64,000 nt of DNA from Pisaster brevispinus (GCA_023634235.1 JAMKCF010000012.1:18547884-18611883); one strand, 5' to 3'; counted from the stretch's first letter, positions 29,801 to 41,100 are shown. The notes: a model not told the origin generated them from the letters alone. Made by a program: numbers and translations.

Positions 29801-32800
29801 ATTTTGGTTTCTCCTTCAGTAGATGGTAAATTGAAAACATCTTATGAAGAGCTCAAATAATGCGTATGCAATGGTGTACAGGTCACAGTACATCATGTAC
29901 ACATGTACACATGTACAGTAAGCCGCCATTTTTTATGCAAGTTATCTCAAGTACACAGTGTGCCGGTTAAGTGTTAATAGTTTGGCCTAATACTTTTTTT
30001 TGTTGCTTTTTATTTTTTCATCAGACTTGGCAAATACAACCCTTCAGGGATCTGCCAGGGCTTTTGTTTGTTTTTTGAAAAGATAAATGATATTTCAGTA
30101 TTTTATTCTCTCTATTTGATAAAAGATTACAGCATTTGTGGCACGTAGTACATTATATGTAGTCTGATTACATATCTAGTAGTAAGATAGAAGCAAAGGC
30201 CACTCCTTCAATTAGCACAAAATGTTATTAATGAATAATATTTTGGGGTACAATGCTTTTCAAAAGGCAGAACTGTAATGTGAAAATCTACAAATGAGTG
30301 TACACAACAAAGACATGCATTTTCAAAGCAGTCTTTTGAACAAATAAATAAATAAACCTAAATATTGAGCAGGCACAACAAATTTATTATATTTCTAGAG
30401 TCAAATCTTCTAGTGCAGCACTTTGCCCAGCAAAATTTGTATCTTTATTAATTTGTAAATAAATGACCAACCTGACAAAAACAAGCTTTGGGTCTTGACT
30501 TCTCAATGGAATCTTAAAGACTAAAAGTTTAATAATATAATTAATTCACAATCCAAGATGAGAACTGTTTATGTACACTGCCTACGATCCAATCATGCAC
30601 TGAACATTATGTAGCTCATTGTTGCAGAGTCCTTGCTCTATGTATGCAATGTTCAGCAACTGCATGGACACCAATCCTTCACGATTGTCTGTCCAGGGGG
30701 CATCTATTGACTCTCTACATTAGTAATCTAGCCCCTTGACCCAAACACTTCTCTTTCTTGTAAATTAATCAAATCAAACAATTTACTTAAATAAACCATA
30801 ATTTCAACATGTTAATTGGGAATGCCATGTACTGTGGAGGCACAACATGAGTCATGCTTGTCCGTGCAGGCACAGTACACTTATGGTTGGATGGTAAGAC
30901 AGATAACTACTCAACATGGAGCTGGAGATCCATGGATGGCAAAACTACAAGAGGTGAACTAAGTACACTTTGGGAAGACTTACAAAACCCTGAAGGTTGT
31001 GCATGAGAATTGACAAACAATTTGAACAAGGTGGTATTTAGTAACAGAAACTCCATTAAATTTGGAATTTAAACATGATACATTTACAATCTTTAGCAAA
31101 TATTAAACGTGTATTTCTCACATATTATGTTTCTTATCAGAATGTTAGGTTTGTCCAATTTCATCTGAGGACCAAAAAGTGACACTTTGAAATTGTTAGT
31201 GCAATCAGCCAGTGATACTGTGTTCCTGTAGGCCAAGGCACCACTACTTCAGCAGTTTTTCCTTGATAGAGGATGCCAACCAAGGAGGTTCAAATGCCTA
31301 CTGCCAGAAGATTTTAAGAGAGGCACCGAGGCAATGACCATCGGCATAAGGAGATTGCCTCAATTGCCCAAGTTGTAAACTATCAAGCCTGGTGTGAGTG
31401 CATTTCAAGAATGACAGGTTGCCATGGTTTTGATTAAATATCCTTTAAGTACACCATAAAATTGTAACCAAGAAGTTTCTGAGATACCTGCAATGTCTTA
31501 AAAGGTATACATAGAAGAACATCCAACATCAAGGAAATACAGGGTACCCATGGCACTACAAGACACCACAATATTTCCATTTCTACCATAAGTAGCCATT
31601 TGTCTACAAGACCAGAGATGCGACAAGACAAAGCACTGTGTATTGACTGCGTATTTACAAATATAGCCCTTGGTTTAACAACCACTAGTAATCTTGTTGG
31701 ATCTTGCTTGTGAGTAGGATAGAGGAAATAAACCATTAAACATTTTATAAACAAATAATATTTCCAGTAAGTCAAGTCCTGTCCACAACTTTAACAGAAA
31801 GTTGTCCACTCAGCTTCAAAGACAGAACCTCATCGTTAATATGAAAAAGAGTCTTGACATTGACTTGCTCATCAGATTTGGGTACAAAAATGTTTAGAAC
31901 TACACATTTTCAACTTTTCAGACAGGATCTCTAGAATTTTAAATTTATAGGACACAACTTACCGCTGTTCGTAGGGAATACATCGTAAGGTAATGTCGAT
32001 GAAGTATCTCTTTAATTTTTAGTTACCAAGATAATTTTCTAGATGATAGTTTCATCAATGAATTGTTGCACTCAATAACGATCACTGGTTGACACCCCTT
32101 AAAACACACACCACATCATTCATGCACGTACCGCCAGCTACAATGTCCACTTTTGAGTGTGCAATATTTGTACAGTGTGCTTATATTTTTAACATAAATG
32201 ACCTGAGAAGGACTCTGCTACCTGACCTTAGATAAGGACACAGACTAAACTGATATCTCCCTCTATTAAACTAACTTAATACCCTGGCTGAAACCACATT
32301 CAGGATGCCTGTAGAGAAATGTGCACCCATTCTACTGAATCACTTAAAACTACACCATTAAACTTCCTGTGTAATTGGTTTAAGGATTAGGGTTTTAGTC
32401 AACCCTGACTCTACACACTGTACAAGGACTTGGGTAGTTGTTTTACTTTTTTTTTTCCCTGTTTTTTTGTAAGGTCTCTGAAGAGCGTGCAAATAAACCT
32501 TTAAATCTGATAAAACCTTAATATCTAGAAAATGCACAGATTGATATTATAAGAATGACAAATTTAGGCAACACTCAGTTACAAGTATCACTGAATTGCT
32601 GAATCAACTAAAGACTTCAAATAAAAACAGAGTTATCTTTACTACATCATGATCAAAGCAGGCCTATGGCTGTACGGAATTATGAACGCTCACCCAATAA
32701 ATGCACACACGCACACGCTCTTCATACATATGATACGCGCGCATGTGCTGCAACTGGGTGAAAGTTTATAATTCCATATACCTTGTACAGCCACAGGCCT

Positions 32801-34913
32801 GCTTTGACCACAGCCCCTTAACCCTTTCAATACCATTGTCGAGTTTACTCGACCGTGCGCCGTGTGTGCTTCCGTACCAATGTCGAGTTTACTCGACAAA
32901 AAAAGTCGCGGCCTTTGAGACCCTGTATTTATTTTGTTTGACGCCCTCTGTTGTTGACCCTTACATAGACGGGTAGCTTGTTTATTGAGCTTTCCAATGG
33001 TGTGTATTGTATAGGGGGTCGCCATTACGATTTTCCCGAGAAAAACTACGTTTTGTGCTGCAGTATTTCCAGATTTCACGCTTCCGTTTTTCCGACAAAA
33101 AATCACCATCATGGCTGTTCGTGACCCGTAGGTTTTGGTTGAAATATTTGTCGTTAGTGACTATGAATTGGACTTGAAAATATGTGAAGAAGAACCTAGT
33201 GAAGGTTTGGATGAAACTCGTGATGTTTCGTCGCAAGGTACGTTCAATGATGGCAGTGATCCTGACGATATACCGGTAGCTGGACCGAGCACTGCAACCC
33301 TTCAACGCCGTGGGCATGGGCATGGGCTCGGCGGGCCTCGACCCATTCTTGCCGATCGAGGTGGCAAAGGACATGAAGATAATATATAAAAATTTGACAT
33401 CATATGAAAGATCATTTCATTAGCTACAAATTGTACGCACAAAGTTTTTCCACAAAAATATGTCTTTACACAGAAAATCAAGATTGAAAAAAGTGAACAC
33501 TGCACTTCGCTTTTTGTGTGAAAAAATGCGGTACACAGCAGTGTGACCCCTGTAAACAATGCGGTATTGAAAGGGTTAAGCTTTACTCCACTTTTCTTGT
33601 TTATTAGACTTGTTAAAACAGCCTTAAGATTAGCAGGTAGCCTGAAGTGTGTCATCATGCATCCAGGGCCTTAAGTGTTGTACATGTAGACAGATAAAAA
33701 ACATATTAATTCATGAATGGGCAAAGAAAACAAGTGTTTTAATCAAGCATTTAAAATGATTAACTTGTTCAGATATTTAAAGGTCAGACAAAAAAAGATT
33801 GTAAAACAAAACTTTAGGATAAAAAAAAAAAAATTGTTTTTTATGGTTGGAATGGAAGGGAAGTTCAATTCCAGGTTTTTATTTAAAATAGTTGACAAAT
33901 TAAGACAAGACGTTTTGTATTGAGACACTATGTTGGAGAGTTCTTCCTTTGTTTTTGTTTGTTTGTTTGTTTGTTTAATTTTTTGTTTGTTTGTTTGTTT
34001 GTTTTTGTTGGGGGTGTTGGGGTGTTGGTGTGTTTGTTTTTTTGGGTTTTTTTAATTGTTTGTTTGTATTTTCCATTACACTATGGATGACATCCATATT
34101 TCTAAAAACGAATTTGTTTGCCATCCTTAAATCAAACTATTTAAAAGCAATGTTTCAGTAGAGACATTCAAGGTGCATGGCCCGATTTTCACAGAAAGAA
34201 ATATTTCTCTAAACGAATTTTGACTGACTGTTTCAACGAATAAACAAACTTGTGCATACGCCACCGACAATGCACAAAATACAAGTATCATTAGGAAGGG
34301 TAGTCAAGACAGTTGTGACTAATTAAGTGTGACAGTCATTGCCAAGCTACAAAACTTAAGAAAGCAGGGTTTAATTGCCTCTAGACAGATGTGAGATGTT
34401 CATGGTGAACAACTGACAAGAAAATGCACATTGTACATTTTTTCAAAATAAATCCAAGATAATCTATTAATAATAGTAATAGTATTAATATGAGTTTTTG
34501 TTTTGGTTTTGTTAAACAAATAAAAACAATTTAAAAAATACAGTAGCCATTCTATCTTTCCATTTCACTTTCAGAGCAATTTTGTAAATGAAGTTGGCTG
34601 CACTGGTGAATAATAATAATATTAAAGTAAAACTAAGGTATGGAAAGTAATTAGTGTACAGTGATAATACAGTAATACCTAATCACTCTGAGTCTTAACA
34701 TCAATAATGCTTTTAATTATTTTACACTTTTCTATAAAATCAACACATAATAAAGCAGACCTCGTCATGGGTGGTGCTTTCCATAATCACTTCAAATCCA
34801 CCGCAGTTACTGGAGCAGAACATCACAACATTAACACCTTATTTTTTACTTCTACTCACCACAGGTTCAGGTACATGAGCCGCATGCACATTAGGCGTAC
34901 TGGACGAAGCCAT
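4425..34913 (-). CDS. NDRG: NDRG-family protein (N-myc downstream-regulated, NDRG3-like)
   Basis: Coding exons in sense order: first exon 34860-34913 or 22893-22907, then 21061-21111, 17376-17436, 14235-14352, 14035-14097, 13390-13459, 13008-13094, 11652-11732, 10725-10822, 10219-10306, 9851-9935, 7159-7210, and a final exon at 4425-4585 or 6194-6288. All have GT/AG borders and matching phases. The product is about 342 residues with the short first exon and 355 with the long one; human NDRG3 has 375. Family landmarks in short-isoform numbering are MHDIGLNH (36-43), HINAPGQQD, YNYPSMKQIAEEMP and GVGEGAGS (112-119), with YFVQGIGG just before the serine-rich tail. NDRG proteins have an alpha/beta-hydrolase fold without a catalytic triad. 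Here the nucleophile-elbow position is glycine 114, so hydrolase activity is not expected. Exon 9851-9935 has one base too many (A5 instead of A4), which breaks the frame as given. Homology is secure; the vertebrate paralogue (NDRG1 to 4) is not. Confidence 0.9.
5219..5426. repeat. MITE-like element with two 88-bp tandem units
   Basis: Two nearly identical 88-bp units (5239-5326 and 5327-5414) start CAGTTGCAGCTACAACTG and end CAGCCATAGCCAA. Short inverted ends, TTAAGGCTG on the left and CAGCCTAA on the right, bracket the pair. It lies in the NDRG intron between the two candidate terminal exons. Confidence 0.6.
6194..6288 (-). CDS. NDRG: NDRG alternative C-terminal exon A (duplicated tail exon)
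   Basis: The sense strand has an AG acceptor after CAAGCTAG, in the same phase as exon 4425-4585. Reading from exon 7159-7210 gives LSSIPLARLGRKASLGETPK followed by IPRQCSMDYGL and a TGA. The shared IPLARLGR-x2-SLGETPK block shows it is a tandem duplicate of the other tail exon. It may be an alternative last exon giving a protein about 22 residues shorter. It may instead be a symmetric 75-nt cassette exon using a GTATGG donor just after the codon for the Cys, which would keep the frame into exon 4425-4585. Transcript data are needed to choose. RKAS is a PKA-like site not present in exon B. Confidence 0.7.
7504..7563. repeat. 11-bp tandem repeat
   Basis: Five and a fraction copies of TTTTCAGATAG, nearly perfect, in an NDRG intron. 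Confidence 0.9.
7645..8042. repeat. 44-bp minisatellite, nine copies
   Basis: Nine head-to-tail copies of a 44-bp unit, differing only at a few positions (CCTTACC or CCCTACC; CCTGTATAAT or CCTGAATAAT). The array lies in the NDRG intron between exons 9851-9935 and 7159-7210. On the gene's sense strand every unit reads ATWCAG, five bases, then GTAAGG or GTAGGG. Each unit therefore presents an acceptor-like and a donor-like word in quick succession. Confidence 0.95.
8043..22892. other. Introns of the NDRG gene between 8.0 and 22.9 kb
   Basis: Apart from the listed NDRG exons and the repeat at 18502-18874, no further gene was recognised here. The longest exon-free stretches are 17437-21060 and 14353-17375. 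They hold AT-rich sequence rich in ACATGTAC words and only short chance ORFs. Confidence 0.5.
18502..18874. mobile_element. CAGGG-ended dispersed repeat, copy 1 (hAT-like MITE?)
   Basis: It begins CAGGGCTCGAATTT and ends AAATTTCGTGCCCTG, an imperfect terminal inverted repeat of about 14 bp. Related copies are at 45041-45445 and 48270-48613. All share an inner block of the type GGCCTCGGGCCTGCGGTCCAG. CAGGG ends are typical of hAT elements, but no clean 8-bp target duplication was seen, so the class is tentative. Confidence 0.65.
22893..22907 (-). CDS. NDRG: NDRG alternative short first coding exon (MEDLV)
   Basis: The sense strand reads ATGGAGGATCTTGTG followed by the donor GTAAGA. It ends in phase 0 on a Val codon and joins exon 21061-21111, giving MEDLVEKIVKTEKYGDF. 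It is only five codons long, so the support is the ATG, the donor, the phase match and the acidic MED/MDE-type start seen in some NDRG proteins. The distal exon at 34860-34913 competes for the same acceptor. Confidence 0.55.
22908..32654. other. Large 5' intron of the NDRG gene, no exon recognised
   Basis: This would be intron 1 if the distal first exon is used, or upstream sequence of the proximal one. A 128-codon plus-strand ORF at 28040-28426 shows no family resemblance. It contains GGTTTAAATCCCG, which looks like a degenerate SINE B box. G or C homopolymer runs occur near 23842, 25357 and 28440, and a (TG)n run at 26790-26813. Confidence 0.5.
26790..26813. repeat. (TG)n microsatellite
   Basis: An uninterrupted TG dinucleotide run of about 12 units in the NDRG 5' intron. 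Confidence 0.9.
32655..32806. repeat. Fold-back MITE-like inverted repeat
   Basis: The left arm runs from AAAGCAGGCCTATGGCTGTAC to TCACCCA. The right arm is its imperfect reverse complement, TGGGTGAAAG to GTACAGCCACAGGCCTGCTTT. The loop is rich in alternating CA and CG. It ends 11 bp before the TTAA of the piggyBac remnant. Confidence 0.7.
32822..33575 (+). mobile_element. piggyBac-type deletion derivative flanked by TTAA
   Basis: The ends are CCCTTTCAATACC and GGTATTGAAAGGG, a perfect 13-bp terminal inverted repeat, immediately bordered by TTAA on both sides (32818-32821 and 33576-33579). A CCCTTT end at a TTAA target duplication is the signature of piggyBac transposons. Two GTCGAGTTTACTCGAC subterminal palindromes at about 32839 and 32882 resemble transposase-binding repeats. 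At 754 bp it is far shorter than an autonomous piggyBac (about 2.4 kb or more), so it needs transposase supplied in trans. Confidence 0.9.
33111..33389 (+). pseudogene. Remnant of piggyBac transposase N-terminus
   Basis: An ATG at 33111 opens MAVRDP and is followed in frame by a TAG at 33129-33131. The same frame then stays open to a stop ending at 33389. The residues are acidic, then GHGHGLGGPRP-like, as in the disordered N-terminal region of piggyBac transposases. The DDD catalytic domain is absent. Identification rests mainly on its position inside the piggyBac ends. Confidence 0.5.
33950..34070. repeat. TTTG-rich simple repeat
   Basis: Interrupted (TTTG)n and T/G-rich low-complexity sequence in the NDRG 5' intron. 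Confidence 0.85.
34860..34913 (-). CDS. NDRG: NDRG alternative distal first coding exon
   Basis: The sense strand opens with AAAGATGGCTTCG, a fair Kozak context. It encodes 18 residues, MASSSTPNVHAAHVPEPV, and ends at a strong GTGAGT donor in phase 0. The next minus-strand acceptor in phase 0 with recognisable coding is 21061-21111, giving PEPV-EKIVKTEKYG. Both candidate first exons end in Val before the same junction. No other minus-strand gene lies between, so NDRG is the best owner, but the link is inferred. Confidence 0.55.
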
Positions 34914-35170
34914 CTTTGTCTATATTCGTTAAAAGCTGCAAAATGTGTAATGTAGTCAGTTCAAAAATCACACTTAAAAATCTGGCGTACGTTCGGAGGT
35001 GTTGACCACTGCACACAAGCGACAGATCCAGAGCAGATGTGTGTGGCTGCTATATCTTTTCAAACATTAAAGATAAAAACAGGGGGCCGCACGGCGTACG
35101 TCCGTCTCATCGATTGCTCTCGGTAGTTTTCGGATGAGCTCGGTTTGGAACTCTACATTGCACCCAGGAG
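34914..35170 (-). promoter_or_regulatory. Probable distal NDRG promoter and 5' UTR
   Basis: Immediately upstream of the distal first exon the sequence becomes locally CpG-rich (for example GGCGTACGTTCGG, CGCACGGCGTACGTCCG, ATCGATTGCTCTCGG), unlike the AT-rich surroundings. This fits a CpG-containing transcription start region. No TATA box is evident. Confidence 0.4.
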
Positions 35171-35840
35171 GAGGTTGCACTTTTTGTCTTCATAATTAAA
35201 AGTAGCATAATACATCAATACACATCAAGTATCCATTTATATTTATAGACATATTTTTTCTTTCTTTATTTAATAATTTGCTGCATTGTGTTTAAAAATT
35301 TAACTGCAATTTTTTAAAAATAAATTACGCATTTTGCCCCTCTTACTAAAATGATTTAACCCAAACGTGAGACAACACGTGACCTTGAAGAGGTAAACAA
35401 GAATGGTGAACAGAGGGCACAGACTACCTTGAAAGAGGTGTAGGGATGTGCAAACTGACTGATTAAAATACAATGGAAGGTCACAAAAAGGGCACAAAGT
35501 TGACTGAAACCTCGAAGTGTCCTTGGTCTGTTTATTCACCGGCTTAGCTTTCAGTGTCCATGGAATCGCGTCTTTTCTTTTTGTCGGATCGGTCAGGTAG
35601 AGCATAGACCTTTCCATTTGGCATTTGCATTGACCTTGTTTTTACCATATCCTTTCTCTATGTTTTTACGCATTGAGTCATCAAGTGAAATGATGACACC
35701 ACCATTAAAACATAAACGAATCAATAAAATCAATGGGGAAAAGGTCGTTTTATTTAATACAATTTTCTGAAAACAAAAAAGCACAGAGTTGTATCATAAG
35801 ATGTGGAGATTGTGACCACAATCGCTATCATCTTTTCTCT

Positions 35841-35915
35841 TCCATGTTCCAACCATGGAGGTAGAACTAGATCCATGTTCCAACCATGGGTTTCCTTCCT
35901 CCATGTTCCAACGAA
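35841..35915. repeat. Short tandem repeat with TCCATGTTCCAAC units
   Basis: Three copies of TCCATGTTCCAAC spaced about 30 bp apart, two of them extended to CCATGG. Confidence 0.8.
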
Positions 35916-36455
35916 GTCAACATAGAAAGGAAATGCAGCATTATTCGATCACCAATCTCTACACAAACGGACACTGTACCATTGTATAATTCGAACATCA
36001 ACTCATAAGACAATGATCAAAAAATGTCCAAACTGTCTCAATATTTGTATTCCTCAGAGCGGAATGTGAAGTGGGCGGCGGGTGAAAGGCGGGGTACAGC
36101 GAGTGAGGGCGCTACAACAATTCTTCTCGGATGACTTGCCTGTGATGACGATCATTCATTGTTTGGGTGTTGGGTGGTTTATTTCCATTGTTCGGGGTGT
36201 AAGCATGATCTTACTTTTGACAAATAATTGGTACAGAAAAACAGCCAAAAGGTCATTTGAAAAGTGTAACAAATTTGAATAAAACAAACAAAATTTTAAA
36301 AGGTCATCAAAGATAAAACGCAACATAATTTCGCATAATATGGATAATGCCTCGAGTTTATTTACTTTTAAACCAGTTCTATCCGCATGTCATACTTTTT
36401 TATGTGAAATACATGCATCACAACAAAAAATAATAGTAATAAAAAGAATGAACAT

Positions 36456-36493
36456 ATAAATAAATAAATGAATAAATAAATAGATAAATAAAA
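36456..36493. repeat. (ATAA)n microsatellite
   Basis: Imperfect AAAT/ATAA tetranucleotide repeat with ATGA and ATAG variants. Confidence 0.85.
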
Positions 36494-38052
36494 ATAGATC
36501 CATGTGGCATAATGGGATAGTGGAGTAATATGGTGACAAGGTCATTATTTCATTTATATCTTGTATTGAGATAAATTATGAAGAAATCGAAATTATCGAG
36601 GACACGGCCAAGACCTGTAGCCGAGACGACAAGAACAATAACGACAAAACACACTGGCAATCGATGGGACTATTGTTTACTTTAATCTTTACAGACCAAG
36701 ATACACTTGTGGGTTAAAAGGAAAGCATTCTTCAGTTGTTTTGAAAATGTCACCTTAAAAATAATAACAAATAGCCTAATTTATAAAAACGCGCCGTTTG
36801 TTGCTATCCTCTCAATAAATCCCAATAAAAAACCCTTCTTGAAGGTACAAACTGATACAAGAGATCTTCTGTATCTTGGTAAAAAAACATTTGATTGTCT
36901 GGTTGAGTACTACCCCATCCCACTCCATAAAAGAGGAATGTTTCTTAAATAAAAAAATCAATCCCTAACTGGACCAGAAATGTGACGCGCTGGAGACCTT
37001 GCTGATTTCAACGAAAGTGCCAAAGACTGTTCAGTTCTGGCTGAAACACCTCATCTAGTGTGTGGACATGATAACGTTTATTTGATACGGTTATTAAGGT
37101 ACATTATTATTTTGATGTCTGGATTTTCATTGTATTCCCTCTTTTTTACAAGCAATTTTAAATAGATCAGATACACTAATATCAAAATTGGAAAATGTAT
37201 CTATTGATGAAAACAGCTACACTGTTAAGTTCGGGAAGCTATCCCATAATTCCTCTCAGAGGACTATTGTTGTCAGTCACTGTATGAATATTTTAAACCA
37301 CCAACAGAAAGTAACAATGTGATGCGTAGATTGGACTGGATAAGCATCTTTAAACAGAATTCTGAATATTAGGCCAACACGAACAAACAATAATGCTCAA
37401 ACAATTATTTTCCCCATCAACATATTTATTATAATTAGTAGAATTCCAGTAATCTATATCAGCAATTTTAAATTCTTGAGTATATAATTGACAAGTATGA
37501 GGTTTATAATTAATCATAAAATAACATTTCTTCAGACGATTTTTTTTTCTTTTGTCATTAAATTCAAACTCAAGAGTAAAAAAACAACAACCCCCAAACA
37601 ATTGGTTGTTTTACTGTAATACATGTTTTCTACTATCAAAAACTCAATACACCGGTTAACTTTTTGTTCTATGCATACATGTAATTGTATGAAGTTAGTA
37701 AAAACTGCTTTGATACTTTTCACTTTTTAATAAGTGATTTGTAAGCATCTATCTATGGATCGATCAATGTCAATAAATTGAACGCTTTCTTCTACAGTTA
37801 ATGCACTCAAACCATCTGCCTATTTATATAAATGTTCTTGAAACAGTCCTTGAAATCTTTTGTATTTACTATGATTCGAACATTACAGTTAATAATTTTT
37901 ACAACACACACATGAGGGGTATCCATAGCCATAAAACACATCGCTTTGCACACAAATGGTTTTACAGCAAGAGAAAAAATCCATTTCTGTTTCAATATAA
38001 TTGTTACACAAAATATTATCAAAAGTCAGTTAAATAAATCCAGACAAATGAG

Positions 38053-38058
38053 TTTATT
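38053..38058 (-). terminator. Candidate GPAT poly(A) signal
   Basis: AATAAA on the minus strand, 46 nt downstream of the GPAT stop codon. Confidence 0.45.
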
Positions 38059-38104
38059 ATTAAGGCAATTTTTTTGTAGAGAATTATAACTGGCGGTTTG
38101 GAAT

Positions 38105-41100
38105 TTAGTCAGTTTTGATAATCTTGCTATATTCTTCTTGCTCCTTGGCTTTGAAAATGCTTTTAACTCGCGTCCTCTTTAACTGGCCATCCCTGAAAAC
38201 AAACAAAAAACAAACACATTTCAATTATTTTCAGATCCTCTACATAGCAAAAGAATGAAACTTACCTGTGGAAATAACAACAGTAAGAAGAAATTTGAGA
38301 ATTGCCCCTCTGTTAGATTAACAACTAGTATCACTAGTATATTACCAACTAGATGTACCAACAGTTTGATCACATGTTTGACAGCCTTCTTTATAACAAT
38401 ATGCAGTTCTTATGGTGGCCCTGAAGGGACATCGCATATCGCAAACGTGTGCGCATACGTATGCGATGTCGCGAAATAAATCGCGAATATGTGCGCACAC
38501 GTATGCAATGTCGTGAAACAATTCGCGAATATGTGTGCACACGTGTGCAATGTCGTGAAACAATTCGCGAATATGTGCGCACACGTTTGCGAATTCATTT
38601 GCAATGTCGTGAATTTTATTGCATACCTTGTCGCATACCATTCAATAAAATTCCTAATGAACTGGGGAGTTGTAGCAGCTAGTCTGATCTGGGATCGAGA
38701 CGTACAAATAGATATAAATAGGGTCTGACTAATTTACCTTCGAGCGCACTCTGTTCCTCACGCTTTTCTAATAAGTGAATAACTATTATACTAACCATTG
38801 TACCGGTGCTCATTTTAGTGAGAATAGTCTGACGATTGTTTGCATGGACCTTTTGTTTTGTGATATGATGCTGTACCATCACCATGTGGCTGGCCGGCTA
38901 GGCATGGCCACACTAAAATGTACCTGCCTGGTACCCAAGCTCCTGCCTTGAAGTATCTTTGGTATACAAGATGAGACCGGGCCACTTGCGTACTCCCTAG
39001 GTTACTAACAAATTGCCCGCAAAATGACACCACCCCAAAGGTATGCGACAAAGTATGCAATAAAATTCACGACATTGCAAATGAATTCGCAAACGTGTGC
39101 GCACATATTTGCGAATTGTTTCACGACATTGCACACGTGTGTGCGCACAAATTCGCGAATTGTTTCACGACATTGCATACGTGTGCGCACATATTCGCGA
39201 ATTGTTTCACGACATTGCATACGTGTGCGCACATATTCGCGATAAATTTCGCGACATCGCATACGTATGCGCACACGTTTGCGATATGCGATGTCCCTTC
39301 AGGGCCACCATAAGTTCTTGTATAATATAGACACATCTTAGGTTCACACCCAAAGGCCACCCAAACTGCTCTTTATTTTTGCTCTGCAGGTATGCAGAAC
39401 TATGTTTGAAATGATAAGACCAATTTTACATGTATATTTAAACATGAAACACCTTGTGACGGTTTACAAGTGCTGTGGCACAAACAGCAATCTTTATCAC
39501 TGTTTTGTTCTATTACACTTGGAATTCTGGAAATGCAACTATCTAAACTAAGATATGCATTCATTGCTTACCATGTTAGATCAAGTAAGCCACCCTGCTT
39601 AGCAATGGCGGCTTTGACCCGGTTAGCAAAGCCAACAGCCTCTTCATTTTCCTGAAAACAAATTGTAAAAAACCCAATACTTGTTAACGCTAACAACCAA
39701 AAACTGACAGTATACAATGACAAAATTTGACTTTTATAACGGACTTTGTACTATACAATTTAACCAAACAAGCCCCAATTTGTAAGGGGGCCAAGCAAAA
39801 CACTTGTAATAAAGTTCAAAGTTTTGGTCAAGTTAATATAATGTTATGGACTGAGCTACATTGATCCCAGTGGTGGGAGTGGGTAGACTAAACACGATAT
39901 GATATTGGACTGTGCTACATTGATCCCAGTGGTGGGAGTGGGTAGACTAAACACGATATGATATTGGACTGTGCTCCATTGATCCCAGTGGTGGGAGTGG
40001 GTAGACTAAACACAATATGATATTAGACTGTGCTCCATTGATCCCAGTGGTGGGAGTGGGTAGACTAAACACGATACGATGTTGGACTGTGCTCCATTGA
40101 TCCCAGTGGTGGGAGTGGGTAGACTAAACACAATATGATATTGGACTGTGCTCCATTGATCCCAGTGGTGGGAGTGGGTAGACTAAACACAATATGATAT
40201 TGGACTGTGCTACATTGATCCCAGTGGTGGGAGTGGGTAGACTAAACACGATACGATGTTGGACTGTGCTAAATTGATCCCAGTGGTGGGAGTGGGTAGA
40301 CTAAACACAATATGATATTGGACTGTGCTCCATTGATCCCAGTGGTGGGAGTGGGTAGACTAAACACAACATGGTGTTGGACTGTGCTAAATTGATCCCA
40401 GTGGTGGGAGTGGGTAGACTAAACACAATACATAAATCTGGTTACAGTATCTGAAGACAGTTAAAAACTTACCCCTCTAACCATGGGAGGTAAGTACCAG
40501 ACATCGCACACAATAGCCCAGCTGGTCATCATCATGAGTAGGTATCGGACCATTGAGTATTTGCTACTGTTCCAGAACGGATTTCCAAAACTTGAGTTGT
40601 ACTATAAAAAAACAAAAACAAAACTCTTTACATATAAAGACTTATTTTATGGCTTGTGAAATATAAGAACAAGGTAAATAGTACATTATATAAATATGTG
40701 ACAAAATATCATTACCTTGATGGCTACTGGATAGATGGTGCCTCCAATCTCAAAACTTCCTTTTTTAAATTGCATGACAGATGTGTTGTTTATGCAGGTT
40801 CCTAAATAGTACAATACAACATGGTTTGGTTTTACATTCATATGCATGTATACACAAATTAATAGAGGGAACAAATTCAATTAATTACTAGTGAAACATG
40901 TTCTATTTGATTAAGGGAACAAAAGAATGGGCGACGACGTCTTGAACAGCCGTTTAAAAAGCTGCAAGGTCCTGGCCATGTGATAAAGACCCTGCAAGGT
41001 TCTAACTGGCTGTTTCAGACCAAGTCACTACTCTTTTATTCCTATTCAAAAAATACAATTTTTGATGTAAAAAGAAAGGAAAAACTGTAATAAACTTATT

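Larger units (their letters stand above)
35171..38052. other. Intergenic region between NDRG and GPAT
   Basis: AT-rich, with no convincing exon on either strand. It holds a three-copy repeat of the word TCCATGTTCCAAC at 35841-35915 and an (ATAA)n run at 36456-36493. Near 36070-36090 there is a short GC-box-like patch (GGGCGGCGGG). Several ORFs of 60 to 105 codons resemble no family I know and lack splice or start context. Confidence 0.5.

Noticed and set aside
31434..31775. 113-codon minus-strand ORF
   Set aside because: No homology recognised and no suitable splice sites joining it to the NDRG exons.
38342..39360. Many 60- to 99-codon ORFs with CAHIRELFHDIA-like repeats
   Set aside because: They arise from the 42-bp tandem units of the 902-bp element, whose length is divisible by three; present on both strands and in several frames.
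39841..40437. Regular repeats considered as a CRISPR array
   Set aside because: Units are contiguous with no unique spacers, in a eukaryotic intron; it is a minisatellite.
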